Assembly: GCA_028456385.1 (NCBI GenBank)
Contig: JALNQF010000791.1
Coordinates: forward strand, 1 to 14,095
Length of the DNA stretch: 14,095 nt
Origin: Ophiosphaerella korrae
Lineage: Eukaryota > Ascomycota > Dothideomycetes > Pleosporales > Phaeosphaeriaceae
Direction: 5' to 3'
The notes below the pieces were generated by a model that saw only the letters and a program-made list of their open reading frames with translations, was not told the DNA's origin and made no database searches. Below, one piece after another: positions 1 to 10,206 of this stretch (position 1 is the stretch's first letter; each line of letters begins with the position of its first letter). The translations under genes were made by a program, and so were the position numbers.

Positions 1-118
1 TAGTTAGGCTAGTATATTTTAGTATAAAGAGCTTTTACGCGTTTTTTTTTAGAGGGCCTATAGTTTCTATAGGCTTAAGTAAGTATAGCGACTAATTAAG
101 TAAACTAGTAAAGTAAGC

Positions 119-1363
119 TAGAGAGGTAGAGCTATAGAAGAAGAAGGTAGAAGGGATAACCCCTATATTATAGTAGCGCCGCAACTAATAATATAAACAC
201 AACGTAAACGTATAGTATTTAAGTTAAATAAACTATAAATCTTTATAACTAAACTACTAAGAGCGCTAAGAAAAATAAGATTAAGACTTATAGTAGAAAC
301 TAAGCGAGACAACACGAGACTACGTAGCAAGAACGTACCTCTAGATATCTAGAGATTAGTAAACAAGATTAAAGTAAATAATACTACTTAGTTAAAGTAG
401 CTCTTAGAATAGTTAGTAGTTACAAAAGTAGAAAATAAAGTATAGAAAAAGGACTTCTTAGAAGTAGTTAAGGAAATCTATAAAGACCTAATAGAGAAGA
501 TTGTAAGAGTAGAAGAGTAAACGTGTATAGCTAAAGGAAGAGCTAAGTAAGCTAAGGAATAGTTAAAAGAGATTCTAGGGGAATTAAAAAAACTAAAGAT
601 ATACGTAGTAGTAGCTTAATTAGAAAAAACTACTATAATAGGAGTACCTAGACTAGTAGATAGAGGTTTACCCTCGCTAGAAGAGAGTAGAAAAACGCTC
701 CTAGGTATAAACTTTAACCTATTACGTACAAGAGAGAAGTTTAATATCTATAATACTATAGAAGTAAAAATATAAGTTTAAAATGTACTAGTAGCGTATA
801 AGGAAATAAGAAATATTATAGTCTAAAGAATATTACAATTATTAAAGGATAGCTAACAAGTTAGAGTTATCTTTAGAAGTAAAGAAGAAGCTAGACTCGC
901 TAGGGGCTACTGTAGATAGATAGAAACTTACTTCCTAGGAAGCTAACTATAAAGTAAATAGTAGTATCTAATTAAAGTAGACTATATAGACAAACTAAAG
1001 ATTATAGATAAAACGTAAATATTACTTAGACTAAAAGCTTAGAAGATAATTAAAGAAGAGAATAGAGGAGTAACAATTACTAAAATAAAGTAGCTAGGTA
1101 AACTAAACCTAGATAAAATATATAGGTTACTAGTTATCTACTTAGTAATAAAAGAAGACGCTAATAAACTACTTAGCTAAAGGATAATAGAGATAGGGGG
1201 AGAAGTAGTATACCTAATAAGATTTAAACAAAGGTAATACCTTATAAGATACTATAAGTACCTCGAATATAGTAGTTACTAGATAAACTATTATACTAGA
1301 GAAATAAGATGTAGTAAGTGCGCTAAATAGGGCTATAGTAATAGAGAATAATTTCTTATAACT
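119..1363 (+). pseudogene. LINE (Tad1/Jockey-like) ORF1, gag-like protein with zinc knuckles, RIP-inactivated
   Basis: ORF1 of non-LTR retrotransposons binds element RNA and forms the ribonucleoprotein used for target-primed reverse transcription. Frame 2 stays readable for about 414 codons with about 28 stops (1 in 15 by hand count), all TAA or TAG. Near the end the as-read stretch LVIYLVIKEDANKLLS (1130-1177) resembles the conserved segment of fungal LINE gag proteins just ahead of the zinc knuckles. A CCHC-type knuckle follows: Cys codons at 1310-1312 and 1319-1321, Gly at 1331-1333, and a Tyr codon (TAT) at the His position, 1334-1336. The last Cys position (1349-1351) now reads TAA. Another knuckle just before it has Tyr codons (1250-1252, 1259-1261) where Cys would stand. 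The N-terminal half (about 400-620) is rich in Lys and Glu, like a coiled coil. No start codon can be fixed. No endonuclease or reverse transcriptase ORF was recognised downstream, so the copy looks truncated or interrupted. Family assignment is from memory of the protein pattern. Confidence 0.75.
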
Positions 1364-2055
1364 AGTAAGCGCTATCTATATCTCTTATTCTAGAACTTTA
1401 GCGAACTTTTAGGACAATTATATTTCTCTTATCTATTTTTCTATCTATTACTTAAACGCAGATCTATTATAGTTAGTAGGCTCTAAGTACCTATAACGCT
1501 AGGTAGAAAAAGAAAGTACTAAGGCTAAGAGGTATATAGCAAGCGTAGTAGTTATTTTATATACCTAACACCTCTATACTTAAGTTTAAGTATACTATCT
1601 ATTATTCCCTACTAGAAGTTAGTAAGCTGTAGCTTTACACGCTTAATCTTCTAACTTATTATCTTTATCGCCTATAAGCTAAACGTAGTTAGTCTTAAAC
1701 TATCTTTAGTAAAGATACTTAGTAAGAGGAGGAGCTTAATTATTAAATAATATATACTAGTAAACGCTAGGTATGTATAGCGACTAGTTAATAAGGCGCT
1801 ATTAACTACTTTAGAGGTTCTTATAAGGACTAAAGTAGATATTTCCTTGCGTTAGGTTAGTACTATAAATAAAGAGGTAGTAAAAGAGGCTACTTACTAT
1901 TAAAGAGGTAGTGCTCGCTATCTTAATAGCTATAGATAGTAGCTAGCTAGATAACAATATTATCTTATAGTAGACTCGCCTATATACTATAGGCTGCGTC
2001 TAAGAGACGAACCTAGAAGGTATGTTATAAGGTTGTTTACACTAGGGGCCTATTA
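1364..2055 (+). pseudogene. Stop-poor continuation of the LINE ORF1 frame, unidentified
   Basis: The same reading frame (frame 2) carries on for about 230 codons past the zinc knuckles with about 15 stops, roughly 1 in 16, again only TAA and TAG. This is clearly sparser than out-of-frame readings of this DNA. The as-read protein is basic in its first third (Arg/Lys-rich around 1500-1530) and has no motif I recognise. It may be the C-terminal tail of ORF1, a different gene fused by an old insertion, or a chance stop-poor run. The frame ends at a TAA near 2053-2055. I saw none of the expected LINE endonuclease motifs here. Confidence 0.35.
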
Positions 2056-2789
2056 ATAATTGCTTAGACTACTATAATATTAGAAGAGTAATTCTACTAC
2101 TATGCTATACTTATATAAACACTCGCACTATTAGCTTTAGTAGACTTAGTATAACAAGTAAAGAGCTATATAGTGTTTAAGTCTCTATAGAGCTAAAAGC
2201 GCTAGTAATAACGCTAGAGGTATATATTACTAAAGCTAGTATTACTAAGACTATCTTAGTACTAAGTATTAGTATAATACTCTAGGGCTATGCTAGTAGT
2301 AGTATTAGTAAGAGAAGTATTAGAAGATAGGAAAATATAGACCTTAGATAGCTAGAGCTACTACAAGAGTATTTAGTATAGTTAGAGGAGCGTTAAGGGT
2401 ATCTAGTAAGTAGATATACGCAATAGATTAAATTAGATAATTACTTATAAAGCTAGCACGAGTACTATTAGTGTCTAGTAGATAGAGGGATATTCTAGTA
2501 AAGGATTAGAGTTAAGAGTAGTACTAGGTAGACTAAGGGATAAGCAATATAAAGTAGGAGAGTTAGTAAGTAAAGGCTGTTTACTCTTACTATTTGCTCT
2601 TACTATTACCCTACTTATAGTTAGCCTAGTAATTAATAATACTAATTATAGTATATAGTATATAGATCGAAGTGCTATCTTCTACTAGTATTAAAACTTC
2701 TAACTAAGCTCTCTGCGCGTAATATATAAGCTCGTAGAGTTTTTCTACTACTTAGAACTACTATAATAGTAAGTTATACACGTTCTTTT
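2056..2789. other. Gene-free stretch with no recognisable feature
   Basis: RIP-altered sequence between the LINE relic and the Tc1/mariner relic. Frame 1 around 2314-2560 was translated and has about one stop per six codons, which is no better than background. No motif, repeat or RNA was recognised. The 3' end and terminal inverted repeat of the Tc1/mariner element should lie here, but no repeat pair could be matched by eye. Confidence 0.5.
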
Positions 2790-3183
2790 TTAAGGCTCTT
2801 CTATAGTAATACTAGTATACTTAAAATAGCTTTTTATACTATCTTGTCTTGCACCTACTACGTTAATATACTACTTAAGAAATACTTTAAATCTTTACTT
2901 AGGCGCTCCCTTATATATACTCTAGTTCTTTTAGATAAACGCCTTTAGCTCTATAAAGAACTCTTTAATTAGGTTAAAGCGAGACAAGTATACTAATAGA
3001 TACTAAAGTATAACACTAGCTTCTTTATATATTACTTATAGTTGCGCAAGAAACTATATATAATAATAGGATTAAAATAGCTTATTAAAAGCTAAAAATT
3101 CTAGTACTATCTATAGGTATTCTTTAATATTTAGCTAAAAAGTTAGAGTATTACTTTGTTTTAAGAAATTTTAGGGGGGTTTT
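2790..3183 (-). pseudogene. Tc1/mariner (IS630-type, DDE_3) transposase, C-terminal part, RIP-inactivated
   Basis: Transposases of this family cut and paste the element at TA dinucleotides using a DDE/DDD catalytic core. On the minus strand, codons at 2934-2990 read YLSRFNLIKEFFIELKAFI. This is the conserved block around the third catalytic acidic residue (family pattern Y-S-P-x-x-N-P-I-E-x-x-F), with the Pro codons changed to Leu or Ser and the catalytic Glu codon now AAA (Lys). Further on, 2805-2861 reads VVGARQDSIKSYFKYTSIT, matching the C-terminal tail of fungal DDE_3 proteins, and the frame ends at TAA 2790-2792. The frame can be followed up to about 3183, but the segment above 3030 is degenerate, and the first two catalytic Asp and the helix-turn-helix were not found. 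The copy is therefore truncated or frameshifted as well as RIP-mutated. It lies opposite in strand to the neighbouring LINE and pogo relics, consistent with independent insertions. Confidence 0.8.
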
Positions 3184-3720
3184 AAAGATAGCCTTAGTAT
3201 ACTTATTTCTTAGACCTATAGTACTCTACTTACGCTAGATACTATAGTAAGATAGCGTTTAGTATTATATAATATTAATCGCTTAGTAGGTTATATAACG
3301 TGCTTAGTACTTAGTAGGGGCTAAGCGTAGTATAGTTATAACATGTTTTAGTACGTAGACTATTACTATATAAGGGGAAATAAAAGTAGATTAGAAGGCT
3401 TATCCTAATAGTACGTGCCTAAAGTAATTCTGCTTAGCGTTATTCTTTACCTTTCCTCTCTTCTCTCTTTTATATTCTTACGTAATCTTCTTTTATTATC
3501 TTTATCTAATTACTATCTAAGGTTTATACGCTCTTCCTAGATTTATATAGCGCGCTACATCCCTATATAGTAAACTAGAACTCTAAATTAATATCTTTAT
3601 ACTTGTGTCTAGTCTTTTATTTAAGCTAGAATACCTACTTAGGGTTCTTAGTAGGTAGTAGTTTTACCCTAGCTCTTTTTAACTACTCGCTTATAGTCTA
3701 TAGCCTTAGGAAATTTATAC
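3184..3720. other. Gene-free stretch between two relics
   Basis: This stretch should hold the N-terminal part of the minus-strand Tc1/mariner transposase, but I could not read it. Plus frame 1 is open from about 3421 to 3537 and then has about ten stops between 3538 and 3720. The start of the large relic that follows is therefore uncertain and could lie as far back as 3421. A G-run at 3174-3179 lies just before it. No repeat or RNA was recognised. Confidence 0.4.
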
Positions 3721-5930
3721 TTATACGCTACGTACTTCCTACTCTAATTATCTATACTACTCTTAGCTTTACAGCCTAAGTCTATAGGTTCTTATTACGC
3801 CTACCTCGCTACTTTAGAAGTCTACTTACAATCCCTAATAGTAAGTAACAATACCTATATTCTCCTTAAGCTATTAATTAACAAGAATACCTTAGTAATA
3901 GAAAACCTCCTACCTTTCCTTGTACTACGTCCTTCTAGTAAGGATATTATATAGGTAGTAGTCTTACGTAGTTCTAGAGACTCTAGTTAAAAGGTTATTA
4001 AGATTAGCTTAAATATAGTAGTAAAACTTAGATTAGACTTATATATAGTAGAAGTAGAAAGTATAATATTTATCTACGACTATACTTCTATCCTAGTACT
4101 AAAAGTACTAGATACTTATAAAAAGAGAAGGTACTAAAATATTCTTATAGAATTTGTTAAGGGTAAAATACTAGAAGAGGTCTAGGAGAGGCTTTTATCT
4201 AGTAAACAAAGTATTATATTAGATAAGCTAGAGAATTATATTTATTAACTACGTTAGATTAAGTGTCCTAAAAGTACGCTAATAGGCTTAATTACTAGTA
4301 GTCCTATAATTAATAGGCGTTAACTTAGTTCTACTAGTAGTAGACCTTTTAAGTTAGAAGTATACTTTAATAAATAGTAACTTACGCAACTCTACAAAGA
4401 AACCCTACTATTACGCTATAATATATTTACTACTCTCTATAGAATAGACTATAAAATCGTTTTTAGCTATAGTAACCTTGCCTTTTATAATATTATAGTC
4501 TAAGAGGGCTATATTGCTGCAATTATTAATTAGGAATATTTAGAGTAGTACCCTAAATATTAGGATTACTATAAGACCTACTCTTTCTTATTAGAGATAG
4601 ATAAACTATATACTTATTATAAAAGGATCTTTTAGAAATAGTACTATAGCGAGTATTTTATAGACGAGTAGTTTACCTAAGAAGTTAAGTATAGTAAATT
4701 CTAGAATTTTCTAATTTTAATTATAGTTAGGCAGTGCAAGCTATACGTATAAAGAAATAAGTGTAGGGCTTAGCTACTTAGGCTATAGAATTATATTAAA
4801 TCTATTACAAATATAGTATATTTTATATATAAACTTAATAGGCTTAGTATAGTGTATAGCTACCCTAAGCCTTAAGGACTACCTTACAACACTCTCTTAT
4901 ATTTAAGTAATACTTCTAAATCTTACAAGGCTTTATCTTCTCCTATTCCTCTTTAATTATATAAATAGGGTCTTCTTTTATTATTAGGAACCTCTTCTAA
5001 ACTCTATATTTTAAGAGCCTCTATATATTTTTAATTAGATTCAAGTCTAGTAAGTTAGCTAGCTACTAGAGTAGTCTAATTACTTACTTATAAAGAGCTT
5101 ACTTTGTTATATAAGCTATATAAGATAATACTTTATCCTATATAAGAGAGTATTAGATATACCTATATAAAAGATCTTATACCCTTGCTTAAAGGTTTAA
5201 ATAAGAGGTAAGATATAAGTAATATATAAGGTAGAGTAGATATTCCTAATCTTCTCTCTCCTAAATAAAAAGAGGTCCCTTTAAGCTATCTCCTCTTATT
5301 ATTAGATTTGATATTAGATATAATATATACAAAACTAATATAATATAATTTATTAAATTAATTAATTGTATTAAGTTATCTAAACCGATTAATTCTTCTA
5401 TTAAGTTAAACTAGCGTTAACTTTAGTCTATATACTTGCCTTACGTTAAGGCTTAGTAAGTTTTAGGATTTTAGTAATGTATTAGTTCTACGCTATCTAG
5501 TTATAGCTAGTAGCGTTATATCTAATACTTATATAAGCCTAGATATAGATACCTAAGTAGTCCTTAAACTTTAGGACGTAATAGGCTATAAGAAACTTCT
5601 CTTTAGGCCTACGTATAACGTATACCTTCCCTCTTCCTACCCTAAATAAGGCCTTATTAGACTAAATTACTCTCTTTTACGCTTCTTAAGTCTATTATAC
5701 GGTAAGCTTAGCCTAGAATATTTAATTATTAATATACTTTTAAGTAAAAAGAAGCTTCTCTATAGCTATATAATAATAATATCCTCTCTTAGTAAAAGCT
5801 TTTATAAGTATAACATCCTCCCCCTATATAAAGGAAAACCTACTATATAGGAAAATATTCGCTTTCTTAATACTTAGTTTCTCTACTTTATAGTATTACT
5901 TTTCTTATTAAAGATTTATTATTCTTTAAG
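3721..5930 (+). pseudogene. Large unidentified relic ORF, about 740 codons
   Basis: Frame 1 can be followed without a frame change for about 2.2 kb. By hand count it holds about 42 stops in 740 codons (1 in 17.6), all TAA or TAG, whereas other frames of this DNA run near 1 in 6 to 1 in 10. The stretches 3781-3951 and 4381-4500 have no stop at all. As-read segments include FIYDYTSILVLKVLDTYKKR (4069-4128), an acidic/aromatic middle (4441-4700) rich in Tyr and Glu, and a Leu/Ser/Pro-rich second half (5041-5930). Many Leu codons there are CTA or TTA and may be altered Pro or Leu codons. I do not recognise the family and saw no reverse transcriptase, integrase, DDE or helicase motif. It ends about a dozen bases before the readable pogo-type frame, which lies in frame 2. 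It could be part of that element, a separate host-like gene carried by a repeat, or more than one gene in the same frame by chance. Confidence 0.45.
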
Positions 5931-5941
5931 ATAATCTCCCT

Positions 5942-6640
5942 TAGATTATACTTTGCGATAAGAAAAATATATATACGTTTCTTACTATTAATTATTTTTT
6001 ACAAGAGGTATCTATAGCTAATATAGTAGTAACGTCTTTTCTAATTAAGGCTCTACTAATACCCGTAACACCTATAATAGTAGAGGGCTTAACGTAGCTA
6101 ACTAACTTAATTAGATAGAATACCTATATAGCTATATCTAATAAAGTAAGTAGATAACATCTATAGAAGTATATATAAAAGCTTATAAGTACTACTAAAA
6201 TATCTTTTACTAAATAAAGCCTTCTTTAGGACTATAACTAACTCTTATATAATATTAATAATAAAGCGAAAGTAAGGCGTTTAACGTAGTCGCTAGTTCT
6301 AGAGAAAGCAAAGGTAATAGAATAAGAGGACCTAGAAAAGGTTTGTATAGAACGCGTAGTAAAGGATTAAACTACTACTAAGAAAGGTAAAGTAAAGTAT
6401 AGTTGTAAGCGTAAAGTATCTATACAAGAAGTAGATAGTAATATTAAAGGTAAAGTTAAAAGCAAGGCTAGTGCGTAGAACTAAAGCCTATTAGTATCTA
6501 ATTTAATAGATAAAAAGATAGTAAAGAGGAACTATGTATAATAGTTACTACTATAGGTAAAGCTAATACTATTGCCTTAGAGGGCTCTAGTAGCGCTAAT
6601 ATATTAGGGGAATATTATTTGTGTACTTTTAATAACTTAC
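5942..6640 (+). pseudogene. Pogo/Fot1-type (DDE_1) transposase, C-terminal region, RIP-inactivated
   Basis: Pogo-like transposases of fungi carry a CENP-B-type DNA-binding domain, a DDE_1 catalytic core and a long basic tail. In frame 2, 6062-6094 reads PVTPIIVEGLT, 6263-6286 reads KAKVRRLT, 6290-6322 reads SLVLEKAKVIE, and 6326-6340 reads EDLEK. A Lys/Arg-rich patch follows at 6380-6418 (KKGKVKYSCKRKV). Order and spacing match the conserved C-terminal tail of a well-known group of ascomycete pogo transposases. The stops between these segments are TAA or TAG at positions expected for Gln or Trp codons or at RIP-altered sites. The catalytic core was not recognised upstream. Either it is frameshifted beyond reading, or it was lost and the frame-1 relic before it belongs to something else. 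The end is placed where the readable frame fades. Terminal inverted repeats were not identified. Confidence 0.75.
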
Positions 6641-6847
6641 TTAAACTTTATCTTGTAAGGTAATAATTAGTAACTAAAGTTAGTATAGCCTTAAGGTTTA
6701 TAGTTAAAGGTAGAGCTTACTAGATAAAAAATATATATTATAGTAAATAATTACGTTAGTAATATATAATTATTAAAAGCGTGTTAAAAGTAGTAATAGT
6801 GTTAGATAGAAGTACTAACTAGAAATAGCAAGGTTGTATAATCTTCT

Positions 6848-7204
6848 ACGCTATAGTAGCTACAAGGTTAGAGTAACTTAACTACTTAAGGTTAAGGCTC
6901 TTAGAGTTAAATAGGATATCTCTAAGCATATTAGTAGCTATAGAGGCCTTATACTATTACTTAATTAAAGGAGTACTATTTAAGTGTTAGGTAAGGCTAT
7001 TATATATTAAGCGTATTAGTAGCTATATAACTATAATTTATAGTAAGGGATAAGATATAGGTATATATAAGTAGTCTAGGAATAATATCTATAAAGGCTA
7101 TAGAAATATTCTACGTGTATAACAAGTAATACTCGATTAAAGTTAAAGTACCTCGCTTATTTTCTAGTGCAGGGAGTTTTCCTAGCCTCTAGGATAGATA
7201 TTAT
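6848..7204 (+). repeat. Diverged direct repeat, copy 1
   Basis: This segment resembles 9840-10206 in the same orientation and spacing. Shared anchors are the start (ctacgctatagta), a middle block (taaggctct followed by aggttaaa or agttaaat and a ggatatct or agatatct core), and the end (ttaaagttaaagtac, then gttttcctagcc near 7176-7196). Many differences are C/T or A/G. The two copies lie about 3.0 kb apart. The as-read + frame in this copy is fairly stop-poor but shows no known motif. It may be a fragment of a transposon present twice or a pair of long terminal repeats. Neither could be shown. Confidence 0.55.
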
Positions 7205-8604
7205 ATTAATTAACGTTAATATTAAGCTTATAGGTAATCTCTCTTAAAGGCTTAAGCTTCTAATAGAGTAGAGTATTTAAGAGAAGTAGCTAACTATAAG
7301 CTTTATAAAGAGTAGCTAGCTTATAATTATAATAGTATATAGTCTTGTATAGGATCTTAAGATATAAAGTAATCTTAGTATAAGGCTAGTAAGCGTTGTA
7401 TTATAAAGTATAGATTTAAGTAAGTTCTAATAGGTAAGATGCCTATAGAGCGTTTTTAGAGCTATTATATCTATAGTTATCTAGCCTTTATAGAATATAT
7501 ACAAACTTCTATTTAAGTAATAAATATTCGATGCGATTCTATAGCTTAGGCGCTAAGCCCTACTACTTATCTCTTTATATACCTCTTGTAATTACTAATT
7601 ATCTTTTAGCGCCTATATATTTAGGGTCTCTATCGTAAAAAGCTTTACAACTACTACTATCTACTTCTAAACTACTATATCCTAATCTACTTTACTTAGT
7701 AGGCCTACGTCTACTATTATATCTAATCCCCCCCTAACCTAATCCTAGTAATTCTAGGTCTTACTTACTTTAATTTTAACTCCCTTTAAAAGTAGTTCTA
7801 ACTCTAAATACCTATCTTTTAGAATTTGTACTACAAGGTCTATTAAGAGTAGCTTTATAGTCTCTTATCTAGGATCTCTTTAACTTTCTATGTAATAGAA
7901 TATAAGACTAATACTAGGCGTACTAGTTATATAGAAAATCCTAAAAGTACTATCTTTATTGTTAACTATAATGCTACTATAACGTAGAAACTCTCTAGTG
8001 TATCTATAGTAAATTTTACCCTTATACTTATAGACTATAATATAAACTACTAAAGTGTTTATAGCTTTTTAAACGCCTTTCTAGCGCTTAAGTTAATTAA
8101 TAGTAGTTTTATAGAGACTAAGTAGGAAGCCTATAGTATAAAGTAAAGATATTTTTTAAGTAGGAAATATAGAAGTTAGGGTATACTACTTCTAGTATAT
8201 ACTTATTACTCTTATACCTTAACTATAAGATTAAGTAGAGCTTTTTAAGTATATATTTACTTCTAAATCTAGGATCTAGTATATATTACTTCTTTTATAT
8301 AGTATTAGACACTATTATACGCCTTATATTACTTACGTAAGCCTCTAAATCTAGAGGTAGTACACTCTCTAAAGCTTAAACCTAGTAAACTAGCTTTCTT
8401 TAGAAAATCGTTTAAGTTAGAAATACTAAATAGGTAATTACTTTAGTAGTATAACTTAATTACTTAGTTCTAGAATTGTAATAATAAGGCCTTTATAGCA
8501 ATTTATTATAAAATAAGCCTATATATAGACTTACCTTTAGTGTAATAGTAGTACTTTTAAATAAAGTTTAAATACTTTACTACGTATAGCTATTTATATC
8601 TACT
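7205..8604. other. Gene-free stretch, unidentified RIP-altered DNA
   Basis: No gene was recognised. Plus frame 3 from about 7527 to 7890 is somewhat stop-poor (about 10 stops in 120-135 codons) and reads Ser/Thr/Pro-rich, including SRPTSTIISNPP. Minus-strand readings of 7255-7660 have about one stop in nine codons, which is background. A C-run occurs at 7730-7736. The 10-base string gcgttgtatt near 7394 also occurs near 10263, each a little beyond its copy of the direct repeat, so that repeat family may extend into this stretch with an insertion or deletion. Confidence 0.35.
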
Positions 8605-8799
8605 ATGTTTAGTACGCTACTTATAACAATATCGACGAGCGTATACTTTAAGAGATTAATAGGTACGTATATAAAGATCTTAGATCTAAGCTTACCTATT
8701 AAACAACCTACACTCTATATAAGCTTAACGCCCTCTTTTATAAGTTTTCTATATAGCTCTTATAAGATCTTAATTTATATCTTGTTTTATACTTACTAG
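8605..8799 (+). other. Longest open frame in the window (64 codons), probably not a gene
   Basis: ATG at 8605 opens a 64-codon frame rich in Ile, Leu, Ser and Tyr, closed by TAG at 8797-8799. It has no recognisable domain, and its composition simply follows the TA-rich DNA. The frame is readable for a short way upstream (from about 8518, with two stops) and, with more stops, downstream to about 9000. It may therefore be the best-preserved part of an old coding relic rather than a gene. Its hydrophobic second half could look like a membrane segment, but that is expected from ATA, TTA and TAT codons. No ribosome-entry or promoter feature supports expression. Confidence 0.3.
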
Positions 8800-9114
8800 T
8801 ATTAATCTATTATACTATAATGTATACTAAATACACCTAGAAATTAGAAATATACTATCTAGAATAACTATTGCTATATATAGCTATTTACGTTAAGATT
8901 ATTACTACCTTACTTAGTAGAATACGCTATAGTACCTTGTAAAGGCGCTAGCTAAAGACCTATAGTTACTTTAGAATCTATCTTACTATATAAAGTAGCG
9001 CTCTTATTAGGATAAGCTTTTAAGTAATTAGTAGTAAGGTAGATATAATAGGTAGTAGGGTAAAAGGGCGCGCTAATAATAGATAGAGCTTAGTATAAGT
9101 AGGACTTAAACTTA
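8800..9114. other. Gene-free stretch
   Basis: This is RIP-altered sequence after the 64-codon frame. Frame 1 between 8884 and 9014 is moderately open (as read, PYLVEYAIVPCKGAS at 8908-8952) but cannot be assigned. No repeat or RNA was recognised. Confidence 0.35.
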
Positions 9115-9137
9115 AGCCTAGCTAGTATAGCTAGGCT
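9115..9137. repeat. Short perfect palindrome, 9-bp arms
   Basis: Arms at 9115-9123 (agcctagct) and 9129-9137 (agctaggct) are perfect reverse complements around a 5-base loop (agtat). It lies at the edge of a locally less altered segment that also holds a tandem duplication and several gctagcta-type motifs. Short palindromes made of ctag and agct are common in RIP-altered DNA, so no function is claimed. Confidence 0.5.
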
Positions 9138-9274
9138 AAGCTAGAGTTCTAAGAGGGGCGTAGCTATTGCCTTTTCTAAGCTACAGGAAGATGTAAATAT
9201 AGTAAAGTAGGTAAGTACCTAAAGATACAAGCTTAGTAGTACTTAGGGCTTTAAGGCCTAAACTTTACGTTAAG

Positions 9275-9302
9275 GTAATTAGCGTAAAGTAATTAGCGTA
9301 AG
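9275..9302 (+). repeat. 14-bp tandem duplication
   Basis: Two adjacent copies of a 14-base unit, gtaattagcgtaaa (9275-9288) and gtaattagcgtaag (9289-9302), differ only at the last base. The duplication lies just before a stretch (9303-9440) that keeps several CA dinucleotides and is richer in G and C than its surroundings. Confidence 0.7.
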
Positions 9303-9459
9303 GTGCAAGTTAGCTAGCTAGGCAATACTATAGTAGTTACCCTGCGCTGTTTAGTATAGCTAGCTAGTAGGGGTTAATACCTCCTTCTATTTACACGTAG
9401 CTACTACTAGGCACTAGGCGTACTACTACGTTGTAGTAAGTATCTATAATTTACTTTCT

Positions 9460-9500
9460 TGCGCGCTAATAAACGTATATAAGTTATTACTTTACTCTTA
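9460..9500 (+). promoter_or_regulatory. TATA-like motif, possible remnant of a repeat-element promoter
   Basis: The segment gcgcgctaataaacgtatataag, given here in parts as gcgcgc (9464-9469), aataaa (9471-9476) and tatataag (9476-9483 region), combines a GC patch, a polyadenylation-like hexamer and a TATA-box-like string. That is the kind of arrangement seen in LTR promoters. It sits between the less-altered island and the second copy of the direct repeat. Because TATA strings are common in TA-rich DNA, this is only a weak suggestion. Confidence 0.2.
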
Positions 9501-9839
9501 AACTTCTTTATTTAATTATAGTTAACTTCTTATAATATTACTCTCTAGAATATCTAATTAAGCTACTAAGAAGCTAGCGTAGACGTAGAAACAATAATAA
9601 ACTAAGGCTAGTTCTAAAGCCTCGTAGAAGGCTATCTATAACTTACTCTCCTTTAAGGTCTCTACTAAGCTATAGCTATATCTTGTCTAGTCTAGGTACA
9701 GCCCTAGGTAGTAACTTTAGGCTTTTAAGTCTAAGTAGCTCGCACTAATATAGTAAGACTTAGATACTATTTAATATATAGTATCTATTATATATATAGC
9801 TATCTTAAACCTAAGCTACGTTAATAGCGCTAACATTAC

Positions 9840-10206
9840 TCGCTACGCTATAGTAACTAAAAGGCTAGTATAACTTACTTACTTAAGAGTAAGGCTCTTT
9901 AGGTTAAAGAAGATATCTTAGTTTATATTATATATAATATATACCTTGTAGTACTACTAAAATAAAGGTTCTCTATTCTATAGTTAGATCTACTACTCTA
10001 TATACTAGGCGCGATAGTATCTACGTAATTATAATTTATTATAGAATAATAGATAGAAGTTTTTCTAAGAGTCCCTAATATATAGCCTATAAAGACTATC
10101 TAACTTAGAAATCTTATATATACGTAGACTAATATCCCTTTAAAGTTAAAGTACCCTACTAATTTACTAGTATAGGGGGTTTTCCTAGCCCTAGAGATAG
10201 ACGTTA
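9840..10206 (+). repeat. Diverged direct repeat, copy 2
   Basis: This is the partner of 6848-7204, in the same orientation. The 3' end is the clearest part: ttaaagttaaagtac near 10140-10154, then a G-run at 10175-10179 and gttttcctagcc just after it. In copy 1 the same place reads gcaggga before gttttcctagcc, consistent with G-to-A change. As-read frames here have more stops than in copy 1, which suggests heavier RIP or more indels in this copy. Confidence 0.55.

Noticed and set aside
2314..2560. Plus-strand relic ORF between the LINE and Tc1 relics
   Set aside because: About 13 stops in 80 codons, denser than background.
4069..4128. IYDYTS read as a reverse-transcriptase YxDD box
   Set aside because: Only one of the two Asp is in place, and the flanking as-read residues match no RT motif. 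The surrounding 740-codon frame shows no other polymerase block.
5335..5370. AT-rich inverted-repeat-like run as a terminal inverted repeat or origin
   Set aside because: Its symmetry comes from simple taat/atta strings. It has no matching partner and lies inside the stop-poor frame.
7255..7660. Minus-strand relic ORF
   Set aside because: It looks coherent at first, but stops occur about once in nine codons, which is the background rate in this window.
8605..8799. 64-codon open frame as a genuine small membrane protein
   Set aside because: Its Ile/Leu/Tyr-rich composition follows from TA-rich codons, there is no motif or expression signal, and one surviving frame of this length is expected in 14 kb of RIP-altered DNA.
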